Below, in pieces: positions 37,998 through 45,453 of a stretch of DNA of 64,000 bases. The notes beneath the pieces were generated by a model. It did no database searches. It was not told the DNA's origin and worked only from the letters and a program-made list of their open reading frames with translations. Source of the stretch: Bacillota bacterium (GTDB taxonomy: Bacteria; Bacillota; Clostridia; Christensenellales; Aristaeellaceae); the NCBI GenBank assembly GCA_023444095.1, contig JAEZRP010000001.1, positions 66,447 to 130,446 of the forward strand, given 5' to 3'. The position numbers and the translations under genes were made by a program. Within the stretch, counting starts at the first letter, position 1. The number at the start of each line of letters is the position of its first letter.

Positions 37998-38996
37998 CTA
38001 CAATTTTTCGATCACCGCGTCGGCAAATTCCCGCGTGCCCGCGCTTCCCCCGAGGTCGGAGGTGGCGCTTTTTCCCTCGAAGATGACTTGGACGATAGCG
38101 TCCTCAAGCCTTTTGGCGGCGTCCTGCTCAGAGAGGTGACGGAGCATGAGCGCCGCGGAGAGCATGAGCGCCGCGGGATTGGCGATATTCTGCCCCGCAA
38201 TCTGCGGCGCGGAGCCATGCACGGCCTCGAAGATGGCGAGTCCGTTTCCAATGTTCCCGCTGCACGCGAGCCCCGGCCCGCCGACGAGCCCTGCGCAGAG
38301 GTCGGACACGATGTCTCCGTAGAGATTCGGCATGACCATGACATCGAACTTCTCGGGCGTCTGGACGAGGCGCATGCAGGTCGCGTCCACGATCATGTCG
38401 TCCGACTCGATGCCGGGATACCCGGCAGAGATCCCTCGGAACACATCGAGGAACAGCCCGTCCGTGCACTTCATGATGTTCGCCTTATGAACGCAGGTGA
38501 CTTTTTTCCGCCCGTTCCGGACGGCATACTCGAAGGCGAAGCGCACGATGCGCTCGGTCCCCTTGCGGGTGATGATCTTGATGGATTCGGCCGCCATGTC
38601 GCCGATCATGTGCTCGACGCCCGCGTACAGGTCCTCAGTGTTCTCGCGCATCACGACGAGATCCACATTCTGAAACGGCGTCTTGACGCCCGGCAGCGTG
38701 CGCGCGGGGCGGACGTTCGCGTAGAGGTCGAGGTCCTTTCTCATGATGACGTTGACGCTTCGGAAGCCCTTCCCGATCGGCGTCGTGATCGGCCCCTTAA
38801 GCGCTACGCCGCATGTTCGAATGGCGTCGACCGTCTCCGGGGGGAGGGGCGTTCCGTGCTTCTCGATCTGCGCGCCGCCCGCCTCGTGCGTATGCCAGTT
38901 GATCCGAACCCCGGTCGCGTCGACCGCGCGCCGGGCCGCCTCCGCGATCTCCGGGCCGATGCCGTCGCCGGGGATGAACACCACGTCATGCGTCAT
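37998..38996 (-). CDS. icd: isocitrate dehydrogenase, NAD-type short form
   Basis: 332 aa, isocitrate/isopropylmalate dehydrogenase family. The start FIPGDGIGPEI, RSVNVIMRKDLDLYANVRPARTLPG near residues 80-105 and the late FEAVHGSAPQIAGQNIANP are intact. The serine and the YANVRP form favour isocitrate over isopropylmalate. Its place in an operon with aconitase and Re-citrate synthase confirms the assignment. It converts isocitrate to 2-oxoglutarate and CO2. ATGA overlap with the aconitase gene. Confidence 0.9.
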   Translation of the reverse strand: MTHDVVFIPGDGIGPEIAEAARRAVDATGVRINWHTHEAGGAQIEKHGTPLPPETVDAIRTCGVALKGPITTPIGKGFRSVNVIMRKDLDLYANVRPARTLPGVKTPFQNVDLVVMRENTEDLYAGVEHMIGDMAAESIKIITRKGTERIVRFAFEYAVRNGRKKVTCVHKANIMKCTDGLFLDVFRGISAGYPGIESDDMIVDATCMRLVQTPEKFDVMVMPNLYGDIVSDLCAGLVGGPGLACSGNIGNGLAIFEAVHGSAPQIAGQNIANPAALMLSAALMLRHLSEQDAAKRLEDAIVQVIFEGKSATSDLGGSAGTREFADAVIEKL

Positions 38997-40906
38997 TTCT
39001 CGCTCGTTCCCTTCGTGAAGTTGATGAGCCCGCCCGCAAGCAGAAGGTCCTTCTGGCGCGCGGAGATCGCGAGCCCGACCGCGAGGGGCTTTCCGCCGAC
39101 GAGAATCTCGATTACGCCCGTCTCTACCGCCCTTTCAACCTGCGCGCGGGCGCGTTTGATCTCGATCGTCGCGCCCTCGGAGATGACGGCGCCGCTCGTC
39201 ATGGGAAGGATTCCGTTGTTGACGAGGTTGTCCGCGTGGATGCGCGCAAAGGATTTGGCAATCACACCCTTGACGCCGAGGTACAGGGGCGCGAGCGCGG
39301 CGTGCTCCCGCGAAGAGCCCTGCCCGTAGTTCGTCCCCGCGACGATAAAGCCGCCGCCCGCCGCCTTTGCCTTTTTCGGGAAGTCCGGGTCCGAGGGCGT
39401 GAGGCAGTAGTCCGAAAGGTACGGGATGTTCGAACGGAAGGGCAAAAGCTTCGCGTTCGAGGGCATGATGTGATCGGTGGTGATGTTGTCGCCGAGAACC
39501 GTCAGAACCTTACCCGAAACCGAATCCCCCATCGCTCCATTCAGTGGGAACGGTTTGATATTGGGGCCACGCACGACGGAGACGTCGGTTCCTTCCGGCG
39601 CGGGCGGCAGGATCATGTTGTCGTTCACGAGGAATTTTTCGGGCATCCCGACGGAAACCTCCACACCGGAGGTCATGGGATCGACGAGCGCGCCCGCCAG
39701 CGCGGAGAGCGCCGCCGTCTCAGGGCTCACGAGGTAGACGGAAGCGGACTTCGTGCCGCTTCTTCCGTAGAAGTTGCGGTTGAAGGTTCTCAGGGACACC
39801 GCATCCGTCGCGGGCGCCTGTCCCATGCCGATGCACGGGCCGCACGCGGACTCCAGAATGCGCGCGCCCGCGGCGATCATCTTCGCCAGCGCGCCGTTCT
39901 GGGCAAGCATGGTCAAAACCTGCTTCGAGCCGGGCGCGATGACGAGGCTCACGCCCTGCGGCACGGTCTTTCCATCCAAGATGGCGGCGACCTTCATCAT
40001 GTCCGCGCAGGAGGAGTTCGTGCAGCTGCCGATGGCGACCTGATCGACCTTCATCCCGGCGATCTTTGAAATCTCGACGACATTGTCCGGGCTGTGCGGC
40101 TGCGCGGCAAGCGGGACGAGAGCGGACAAGTCGATCTCGATCTCCTCATCGTACGTCGCGTCCGCGTCAGGGCCGACAAACGAGAAGTCGCCCATCCGGT
40201 CCTGCGCGCGGAAGAATGCCTCCGTCACCTCGTCTGAGGGGAATACGGATGTCGTCGCGCCAAGCTCCGCGCCCATGTTGGTGATTGTGGCGCGCTCAGG
40301 TACGGAGAGCGTCGCGATCCCCGGACCGGCGTATTCCATGACCTTCCCTACGCCGCCCTTGACGGACAGCCTTCTCAAAACCTCCAGAATGACGTCCTTG
40401 GCGGACACCATGGGGCGCAGCTTTCCAATGAGGTTCACTTTGGTGACCATGGGCATGGTGATGTAGTATTCCCCGCCGCCCATGGCGACCGCCACGTCCA
40501 GTCCGCCCGCGCCGATCGCGAGCATACCGACGCCGCCCGCCGTAGGGGTGTGACTGTCCGACCCCAGAAGCGTCTCGCCCGGGACGGAGAACCGCTCGAG
40601 GTTCACCTGATGGCAGATGCCGTTGCCGGGCCGGGAGACCCACACGCCGTGGGAAGTCGCGACCGTTTCGATGTATTTGTGGTCGTCTGCGTTTTCAAAG
40701 CTCTCCTGAAGCATGTTGTGGTCGATGTACGCGACCGACTTTTTCGTCTTGACGCGCGGGATGCCCATCGCCTCGAACTGAAGGTACGCCATCGTACCCG
40801 TGGAATCCTGGGTGAGCGTGCGGTCGATCCGGATGCCGACCTGCCCGCCCGGCTTCATCTCGCCCGAAACGAGGTGCGAGGCGATGAGCTTTTCCGTCAG
40901 ATTCAT
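38993..40906 (-). CDS. acnA: aconitate hydratase
   Basis: 637 aa, the shorter bacterial aconitase related to the mitochondrial type. Cluster cysteines are in GSCTNSSCADM (about residue 290) and ESACGPCIGMGQAP (about 355-368). The swivel domain carries GDNITTDHIMPS and GTNYGQGSSREHAAL. It interconverts citrate and isocitrate. It begins 12 bases after the Re-citrate synthase stop, within the same operon. Confidence 0.95.
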   Translation of the reverse strand: MNLTEKLIASHLVSGEMKPGGQVGIRIDRTLTQDSTGTMAYLQFEAMGIPRVKTKKSVAYIDHNMLQESFENADDHKYIETVATSHGVWVSRPGNGICHQVNLERFSVPGETLLGSDSHTPTAGGVGMLAIGAGGLDVAVAMGGGEYYITMPMVTKVNLIGKLRPMVSAKDVILEVLRRLSVKGGVGKVMEYAGPGIATLSVPERATITNMGAELGATTSVFPSDEVTEAFFRAQDRMGDFSFVGPDADATYDEEIEIDLSALVPLAAQPHSPDNVVEISKIAGMKVDQVAIGSCTNSSCADMMKVAAILDGKTVPQGVSLVIAPGSKQVLTMLAQNGALAKMIAAGARILESACGPCIGMGQAPATDAVSLRTFNRNFYGRSGTKSASVYLVSPETAALSALAGALVDPMTSGVEVSVGMPEKFLVNDNMILPPAPEGTDVSVVRGPNIKPFPLNGAMGDSVSGKVLTVLGDNITTDHIMPSNAKLLPFRSNIPYLSDYCLTPSDPDFPKKAKAAGGGFIVAGTNYGQGSSREHAALAPLYLGVKGVIAKSFARIHADNLVNNGILPMTSGAVISEGATIEIKRARAQVERAVETGVIEILVGGKPLAVGLAISARQKDLLLAGGLINFTKGTSEK

Positions 40907-40918
40907 ATGTAAATCCCC

Positions 40919-42271
40919 CTACAGAATTCCGTATTCGGCCGCGGCGCGCTTGAGCTCGTCATCCGCGATCGAGGTGACGCGCCCCGCCTCGTACTGCCTG
41001 TCGACCCACTCCTTGAGCTTCAAAACGCGCTCGTCCTTCTTGTCGACCTTTTCGCCCTTTATTCGCGCGGCGAGCCACACGGCGATGCCGGCCGTTCCGG
41101 AGGTGTTGGAGATAGCGACCATGGGCGGGCGGTTGAGAAGCTTCGAGGTGTCAAAAATGTTGTAGATCTCCTCGTCCTTCAAAAGCCCGTCCGCGTGGAT
41201 GCCCGCTCGGGTGACGTTGAAGTCGCGCCCGACGAAGGGCATCTTGTCCGGGACGCGGTAGCCGAGCTCGCGCTCGAAGTACTCCGCGATCTCCTGGATT
41301 GCGGTGGTGTCCATGTCGTCGAGGGTACCCCGCATCTGCGCGTACTCGATGGCCATCGCCTCGAGCGGGGTGTTGCCCGTCCGCTCGCCCACGCCGAGGA
41401 GGGAGCAGTTGACGGAGGAAGCGCCGTACAGCCACGCGGTGGTGGAGTTCGCGACCGCCTTGTAGAAATCATTGTGTCCGTGCCACTCGAGAAGCTCCGA
41501 GGGGAAGCCCGCGTACACGTTCAGGCCATAGACGATTCCGGGCACGCTGCGCGGGAGAGACGCGCCGGGGAAGGAGATGCCGTAGCCCATGGTGTCGCAG
41601 GCGCGCAGTTTGATGGGCATTCCGCTTTCGTGCATGAGAAGCGAAAGCTGATAAGCGAAGGGCACCACAAAGCCATAAAAGTCCGCGCGCGTGATGTCCT
41701 CGAGGTGGCAGCGCGGGAAGATGCCCGCGTCGAGCGCGTCCTTTACCACGCCGAGATAGCGGTCCATCGCCTGGCGGCGGGTGAGCTTGAGCTTTTTGAA
41801 GATGTGGTAGTCGGAGCAGGAGACGAGAATGCCGCACTCCTTCATCTGCATGTCGCGGGCAAGCTTGAAATCCTCCTTGCTCGCGCGGATCCAGCCCGTG
41901 ATCTCCGGAAAATCGTAATTCAGCTCGCGGCAAAGCCGGATCGCCTCGCGGTCTGCCTCCGAATAAAGGAAGAACTCCGACTGGCGCACGATGCCCTTCG
42001 GACCGGAGAGCCGATGCAGGAGCTTGTAAAGGTCTCGCACCTGCGCCGGTGTATAGGGCGCATAGCCCTGCTGGCCGTCGCGAAAGGTGGTGTCCGTGAT
42101 CCAGATTTCGTCCGGGGGGTTCATGGGCGTCAGGCGCTGGTTGAATGTGCATTTCGGAATTTCGCCGTAGGGAAAAAGGTCGCGATAGAGAACGGGTTCG
42201 GCAACGTCCTGCAGCTCGTACTTGTAATCAAACTCCATGAGCAGGTTGCGCCGCTTGTTGTATTCGATCAT
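40919..42271 (-). CDS. Re-citrate synthase (homocitrate synthase-like fold)
   Basis: 450 aa, DRE-TIM metallolyase resembling the Re-citrate synthase of Clostridium kluyveri. Metal and substrate motifs: ITDTTFRDGQQGY near residue 58, HLEDITRADFYG, and ELLEWHGHNDFYKAVANS near 270. It condenses acetyl-CoA with oxaloacetate with opposite stereochemistry to ordinary GltA. Operon mates aconitase and isocitrate dehydrogenase support citrate rather than isopropylmalate or homocitrate. ATG 42271 with GGGGAGG; in-frame ATGs at 42301 and 42238 are less likely. Confidence 0.88.
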   Translation of the reverse strand: MIEYNKRRNLLMEFDYKYELQDVAEPVLYRDLFPYGEIPKCTFNQRLTPMNPPDEIWITDTTFRDGQQGYAPYTPAQVRDLYKLLHRLSGPKGIVRQSEFFLYSEADREAIRLCRELNYDFPEITGWIRASKEDFKLARDMQMKECGILVSCSDYHIFKKLKLTRRQAMDRYLGVVKDALDAGIFPRCHLEDITRADFYGFVVPFAYQLSLLMHESGMPIKLRACDTMGYGISFPGASLPRSVPGIVYGLNVYAGFPSELLEWHGHNDFYKAVANSTTAWLYGASSVNCSLLGVGERTGNTPLEAMAIEYAQMRGTLDDMDTTAIQEIAEYFERELGYRVPDKMPFVGRDFNVTRAGIHADGLLKDEEIYNIFDTSKLLNRPPMVAISNTSGTAGIAVWLAARIKGEKVDKKDERVLKLKEWVDRQYEAGRVTSIADDELKRAAAEYGIL

Positions 42272-42301
42272 TTTTATACACCTCCCCCGTTTGTTTCCCA
42301 T

Positions 42302-42330
42302 ATCATACCCCCCGCGCGCACGACTGTCAA
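42302..42330 (-). promoter_or_regulatory. promoter of the citrate operon
   Basis: TTGACA (42330-42325), 17 bp, TATGAT (42307-42302) on the minus strand, directly upstream of the Re-citrate synthase leader. Confidence 0.85.
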
Positions 42331-42448
42331 GCTTTTGGCGTTAAAAATCGCATTTGGAATGGCGCAGATTTGCAAATCTGCGCCTGAACGTTCGATTTTT
42401 GATTATTTTTGAATTTTTAGCGTTTCCATGATGCGCCTATAGAATGCA

Positions 42449-42478
42449 TAAATAAACATCCCGGCAGTGCCGGGATGT
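42449..42478 (-). terminator. terminator of the unknown two-gene operon
   Basis: ACATCCCGGC and GCCGGGATGT (42456-42478) form a perfect 10-bp stem around three bases, then TTATTT on the minus strand. It ends the operon whose last stop is at 42489. Confidence 0.75.
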
Positions 42479-42488
42479 GGGCGCCGGA

Positions 42489-43325
42489 TTATTCCGTTGG
42501 CGATTGGCAATAGACCCACCAGCCGCTTCCGTTCTCGCCGACCCACTCGTAGTCGTCGAGTCCGGGCGGGGGTTCGGGGGTATACCGGGCGGGCAGCGCG
42601 TAGCAGATCACCTCGGGCGCGCATTCGCTCCGTACCCCTATGTAAGAACAAGGATAGCCGCAGCCCTTGACGAGCGGCACCTTCGCGAACGACCAGCCCT
42701 CGCCTTCCATGGGCGGCACGCTTTCCTCCTCGGGCGCGGCCTCCGGCTCCTGTGCTTCCGGCTCGACGAGCGGCAGTTCTTCGAGCTCTTCTGGCTGCGC
42801 CTCTTCCTGAACCCCCGCCTCGGGCGCGGGCGTCAGGTCCCAGATGATGTTCTCCTGCTGTTGCTCGGGCTCCTCCGCCTTTTCCGACAGAAGCTCGCTG
42901 ACCGGCGCGGCTTCAGCCCGGTAGAGCGCGCACGCAGCGTCCCTCGCCTTGCCCCAGTCGACGTCCACGCTGCCGTTGAGGTTTCCGACCATGGCGATGT
43001 CGTGCTTGTCACCCGCCACCTCCACGAGTGTGAGAAGGCTGTACGCCTCGAGCGGCCGCCCGCCGACGTCGCGCGGATCGAATGTAGCGGTCATGACGCC
43101 CTGCCCGCGCATGTCGCGCCGGAACGCGCCCAGCGGCGCTGCGTAGTACTTCCCCTTGTGGCTCCCGACGAGCGCGGCGTACACGCTTCTTTCGCCCTGT
43201 GGTATGCTCGCGAGCGCCGACAGCGTACCGGCGAGCGTGCGCACCTCGATGCGCGCGTGCCCCGCGTAGCCGCTGAGCAGCGAGCGCAGCATGATGAGCG
43301 CGCGTCTGTAATCGTTGCGGATCAT
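42489..43325 (-). CDS. unknown protein with acidic linker
   Basis: 278 aa, not recognised. The N-terminal domain (about residues 1-150) is mixed alpha/beta and rich in small residues (RALIMLRSLLSGYAGHARIE, AALVGSHKGKYYAAPLG). A linker of about 65 residues dominated by Glu, Pro and Gln follows (roughly 150-215). The C-terminal piece of about 60 residues has three cysteines and tryptophans (GCGYPCSYIGVRSEC, GWWVYCQSP). No signal peptide or membrane helix. GGAGG lies eight bases before the ATG. It is co-transcribed with a 62-aa protein upstream. Confidence 0.7.
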   Translation of the reverse strand: MIRNDYRRALIMLRSLLSGYAGHARIEVRTLAGTLSALASIPQGERSVYAALVGSHKGKYYAAPLGAFRRDMRGQGVMTATFDPRDVGGRPLEAYSLLTLVEVAGDKHDIAMVGNLNGSVDVDWGKARDAACALYRAEAAPVSELLSEKAEEPEQQQENIIWDLTPAPEAGVQEEAQPEELEELPLVEPEAQEPEAAPEEESVPPMEGEGWSFAKVPLVKGCGYPCSYIGVRSECAPEVICYALPARYTPEPPPGLDDYEWVGENGSGWWVYCQSPTE

Positions 43326-43361
43326 ATCTTGGCCTCCTTTGCCCGGGTTGCGGCGGTCACG

Positions 43362-43550
43362 TCAGCCAAGATGCCTGGTGCGCATCCGGTCGTGACTTGC
43401 CATGAGCTGGCGATACACGCCGTTCTGCTTGATCGGATTCATCACGAGCTTTCGCTCCGGCGCGAGCCGTTCCGCCTGCCGCGCGGGCTCCGGCGCCTTT
43501 CGCGGCTTCGCGGCATACGTACGCTTCAGCATCTCCTCCGGCGTCTGCAT
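43362..43550 (-). CDS. small unknown protein
   Basis: 62 aa, basic, with conserved-looking end NGVYRQLMASHDRMRTRHLG. ATG 43550 has GGGGGGAGG seven bases upstream; the frame extends to 43586 without a better start. It precedes the 278-aa unknown gene by 36 bases, suggesting an operon. No known function. Confidence 0.65.
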   Translation of the reverse strand: MQTPEEMLKRTYAAKPRKAPEPARQAERLAPERKLVMNPIKQNGVYRQLMASHDRMRTRHLG

Positions 43551-43624
43551 CACAAAACCTCCCCCCGGCAGAATCCTACGATTCATCGTATGCCGGAGGG
43601 AGGTCGCGAGTTACGGTGGGAACG

Positions 43625-44743
43625 TTATTCGAAGAGGGAGGCGGCGCGCTTCATTTCTTCGATGATTGCGATGTGCTGCGGGCAGACATCCTCGCACTGG
43701 CCGCACTCGACGCAGGTCGACGCCTTGCCGCCGCGCATGGTGGCCCAGCCGTAGCCGCCCTTCGCGCTCGAAATGCTGTTGTACACAAGATACGTGTTGA
43801 TGTTTCCGAGGATGCCGGGTATGTTGATCTCCTGCGGACAGCCCTTCATGCAGTATTGGCAGTTTGTGCACGGCACGCGCGGCATGGCCGCGAGCGCCTC
43901 GTTGGCCTTCTCGATCGCCCCGTACTCCTCGGCCGAAAGGGGCCTGAAGTCCGCCATGGTCTTCAGGTTATCCTCCATCTGCTCGACGTTTGACATGCCG
44001 GAAAGAACGGTGATCACGCCCTCCAAAGAGGCCGCGAAGCGCATCGCCCACGAGGAGAGGGAGGTGTTCGGGTCTTGCGCGCGCAGAATGTCCGCGACGG
44101 AATCCGGCAGGGTTGCGAGCGAGCCGCCCTTGACGGGCTCCATGATGATGACGGGCTTCCCATGCTTGCGCGCCACCTCGTAGCACTTGCGGGACTCAAC
44201 GGACGGGCTCTCCCAGTCGTTGTAGTTGATCTGCAGCTGCACGAACTCCGCCTCGGGATGCTTGGTCAGGATCTCGTCCAACGCATCCGCCTTGTCGTGC
44301 ATGGAAAAGCCGATGTGCTTTAAGACGCCCTTCGCCTTCTGCTCGAGCACATAGTCCCAGATTTTATAGTCGTCAAATACCTTCGTGCGGTTATCGCCGA
44401 GGTTATGGAGCAGGTAAAAGTCAAAGTAACCCGCCCCGGTGCGCCGGAGGGAAGTCGTAAGCATTTCCTTCGCCTCGTCGGCGTTCTTCGCGCCCGCCCA
44501 GGCCGGGAGCTTGGTCGCGAGGTAGAAGCTCTCTCGCGGATGGCGCTTCACGATCGCCTCCTTGACCGCCTCCTCGCTCTTTCCGCCGATGTAGCCGTAG
44601 GCCGTGTCGAAGTACTGGAAGCCCTTTTCGAGGAATTTGTCGACCATGACCTTCGTCTGCTCGATGTCTACGTCCCCGCCGAGCATCGGGAGCCGCATCA
44701 GGCCAAAGCCGAGCTTCGGGATATCCTTGCCCAAGTAATCCAT
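43625..44743 (-). CDS. aldo/keto reductase with C-terminal ferredoxin domain
   Basis: 372 aa. An aldo/keto reductase barrel (GFGLMRLPML; FDTAYGYIGGKSEEAV; lysine in YLATKLP; FDFYLLHN) spans about 280 residues. A ferredoxin-like tail with CTNCQYCMKGCP and CVECGQCEDVCPQHI follows, enough cysteines for two 4Fe-4S clusters. Such proteins occur widely in anaerobes, and their natural substrates are mostly unknown. The promoter has the 19-bp spacing and dyad of a MerR-activated gene, and a MerR gene is divergent next to it. Confidence 0.9.
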   Translation of the reverse strand: MDYLGKDIPKLGFGLMRLPMLGGDVDIEQTKVMVDKFLEKGFQYFDTAYGYIGGKSEEAVKEAIVKRHPRESFYLATKLPAWAGAKNADEAKEMLTTSLRRTGAGYFDFYLLHNLGDNRTKVFDDYKIWDYVLEQKAKGVLKHIGFSMHDKADALDEILTKHPEAEFVQLQINYNDWESPSVESRKCYEVARKHGKPVIIMEPVKGGSLATLPDSVADILRAQDPNTSLSSWAMRFAASLEGVITVLSGMSNVEQMEDNLKTMADFRPLSAEEYGAIEKANEALAAMPRVPCTNCQYCMKGCPQEINIPGILGNINTYLVYNSISSAKGGYGWATMRGGKASTCVECGQCEDVCPQHIAIIEEMKRAASLFE

Positions 44744-44796
44744 AAAAAAACACCTCCGTCCGAGCGTTTACACGCGCGCTCGTTTGTGATAGAATC

Positions 44797-44827
44797 ATTA
44801 TACAACATTAGAGTTACTCGAATGCAA
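44797..44827 (-). promoter_or_regulatory. MerR-type promoter and operator of the aldo/keto reductase gene
   Basis: Minus strand: TTGCAT (44827-44822), 19-bp spacer, TATAAT (44802-44797). The spacer holds the dyad CATTnGAGTnACTCnAATG (44806-44824), symmetric except at three paired positions. An over-long 19-bp spacer with a central dyad is the classic arrangement twisted into activity by MerR regulators. The divergent MerR gene starts at 44850. Confidence 0.8.
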
Positions 44828-44849
44828 TACCCCGAAAAGGAGTTTTAAC

Positions 44850-45230
44850 ATGGCGTTCTATACGGTCAAGCAGGTCGCAGACCTCTACGGCGTCTCGACG
44901 CACACCATCCGGTTTTACGACAACGCGGGACTGTTTCCCGACATGGCAAGGGGCGAAAACGGCGAGAGGCTGTTCTCAAAGGAGCAGCTTGACTGGCTGA
45001 ATATCGTAATGTGCATGCGCAAGACGGGCCTCCCCATCGCGGGCATCCGCCACTATATCGAGCTCTCCGAGCAGGGGGATTCCACGCTCGAGGAAAGGTA
45101 TCGCATCATCCTGGAGCAGAAAAAGCGCGCGCAGGCAGAGCTCGAGGAATGCAAAAACAAGCTGGGCGTTCTCGAGCGCAAGGAGAAGTGGTACCTCCAA
45201 ATGCTGGATCAGGCGAAACAACCCATATGA
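44850..45230 (+). CDS. MerR family transcriptional regulator
   Basis: 126 aa. The N-terminal MerR helix-turn-helix (YTVKQVADLYGVSTHTIRFYDNAGLF) is followed by the wing and a coiled coil (about residues 75-118). There is no cysteine metal site or long effector domain, so it may sense an aldehyde, disulfide stress or a small molecule. AAAGGAG precedes the ATG. It very probably activates the divergent aldo/keto reductase gene through the dyad at 44806-44824. Confidence 0.9.
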   Translation: MAFYTVKQVADLYGVSTHTIRFYDNAGLFPDMARGENGERLFSKEQLDWLNIVMCMRKTGLPIAGIRHYIELSEQGDSTLEERYRIILEQKKRAQAELEECKNKLGVLERKEKWYLQMLDQAKQPI

Positions 45231-45239
45231 GCCGTTTCG

Positions 45240-45267
45240 ACCGTCCGGGGCTGGGCCCGCGGACGGT
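45240..45267 (+). other. hairpin after the merR gene
   Basis: ACCGTCCG (45240-45247) pairs with CGGACGGT (45260-45267) around a GC-rich loop. No T-run follows, so it may be a weak terminator or RNA end-protector. Confidence 0.4.
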
Positions 45268-45301
45268 TTGCGCGTATATTGATGAAATGACATTCCAGCA
45301 A

Positions 45302-45440
45302 GGGATCCCCAAGGGCACCGGCCTTTGGAGGTTTCTTGCCTGCGTCAAGTCAAGTCGCTTCGCGACCACGCGGATCGAATTGGAATTCGATCCGCGTGTC
45401 GGCTGGGAACCCCGAGGGCAGCGCCCTCGGGGTTCCCTGT
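45302..45440 (-). repeat. modular intergenic repeat, family 1, full copy (reverse orientation)
   Basis: Read on the minus strand it contains, in order: stem GGAACCCCGAGGGC/GCCCTCGGGGTTCC (45436-45406); palindrome CGCGGATCGAATT/AATTCGATCCGCG (45396-45369); GGTCGCGAAGCGACTTG; a GGCAAG module; and CCAAAGGCC-GGTGCCCTTGG ending in ATCCC. The same order is found at 61608-61744. It lies between merR and lacZ. Confidence 0.65.
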
Positions 45441-45453
45441 CACTTCTTCCCCG

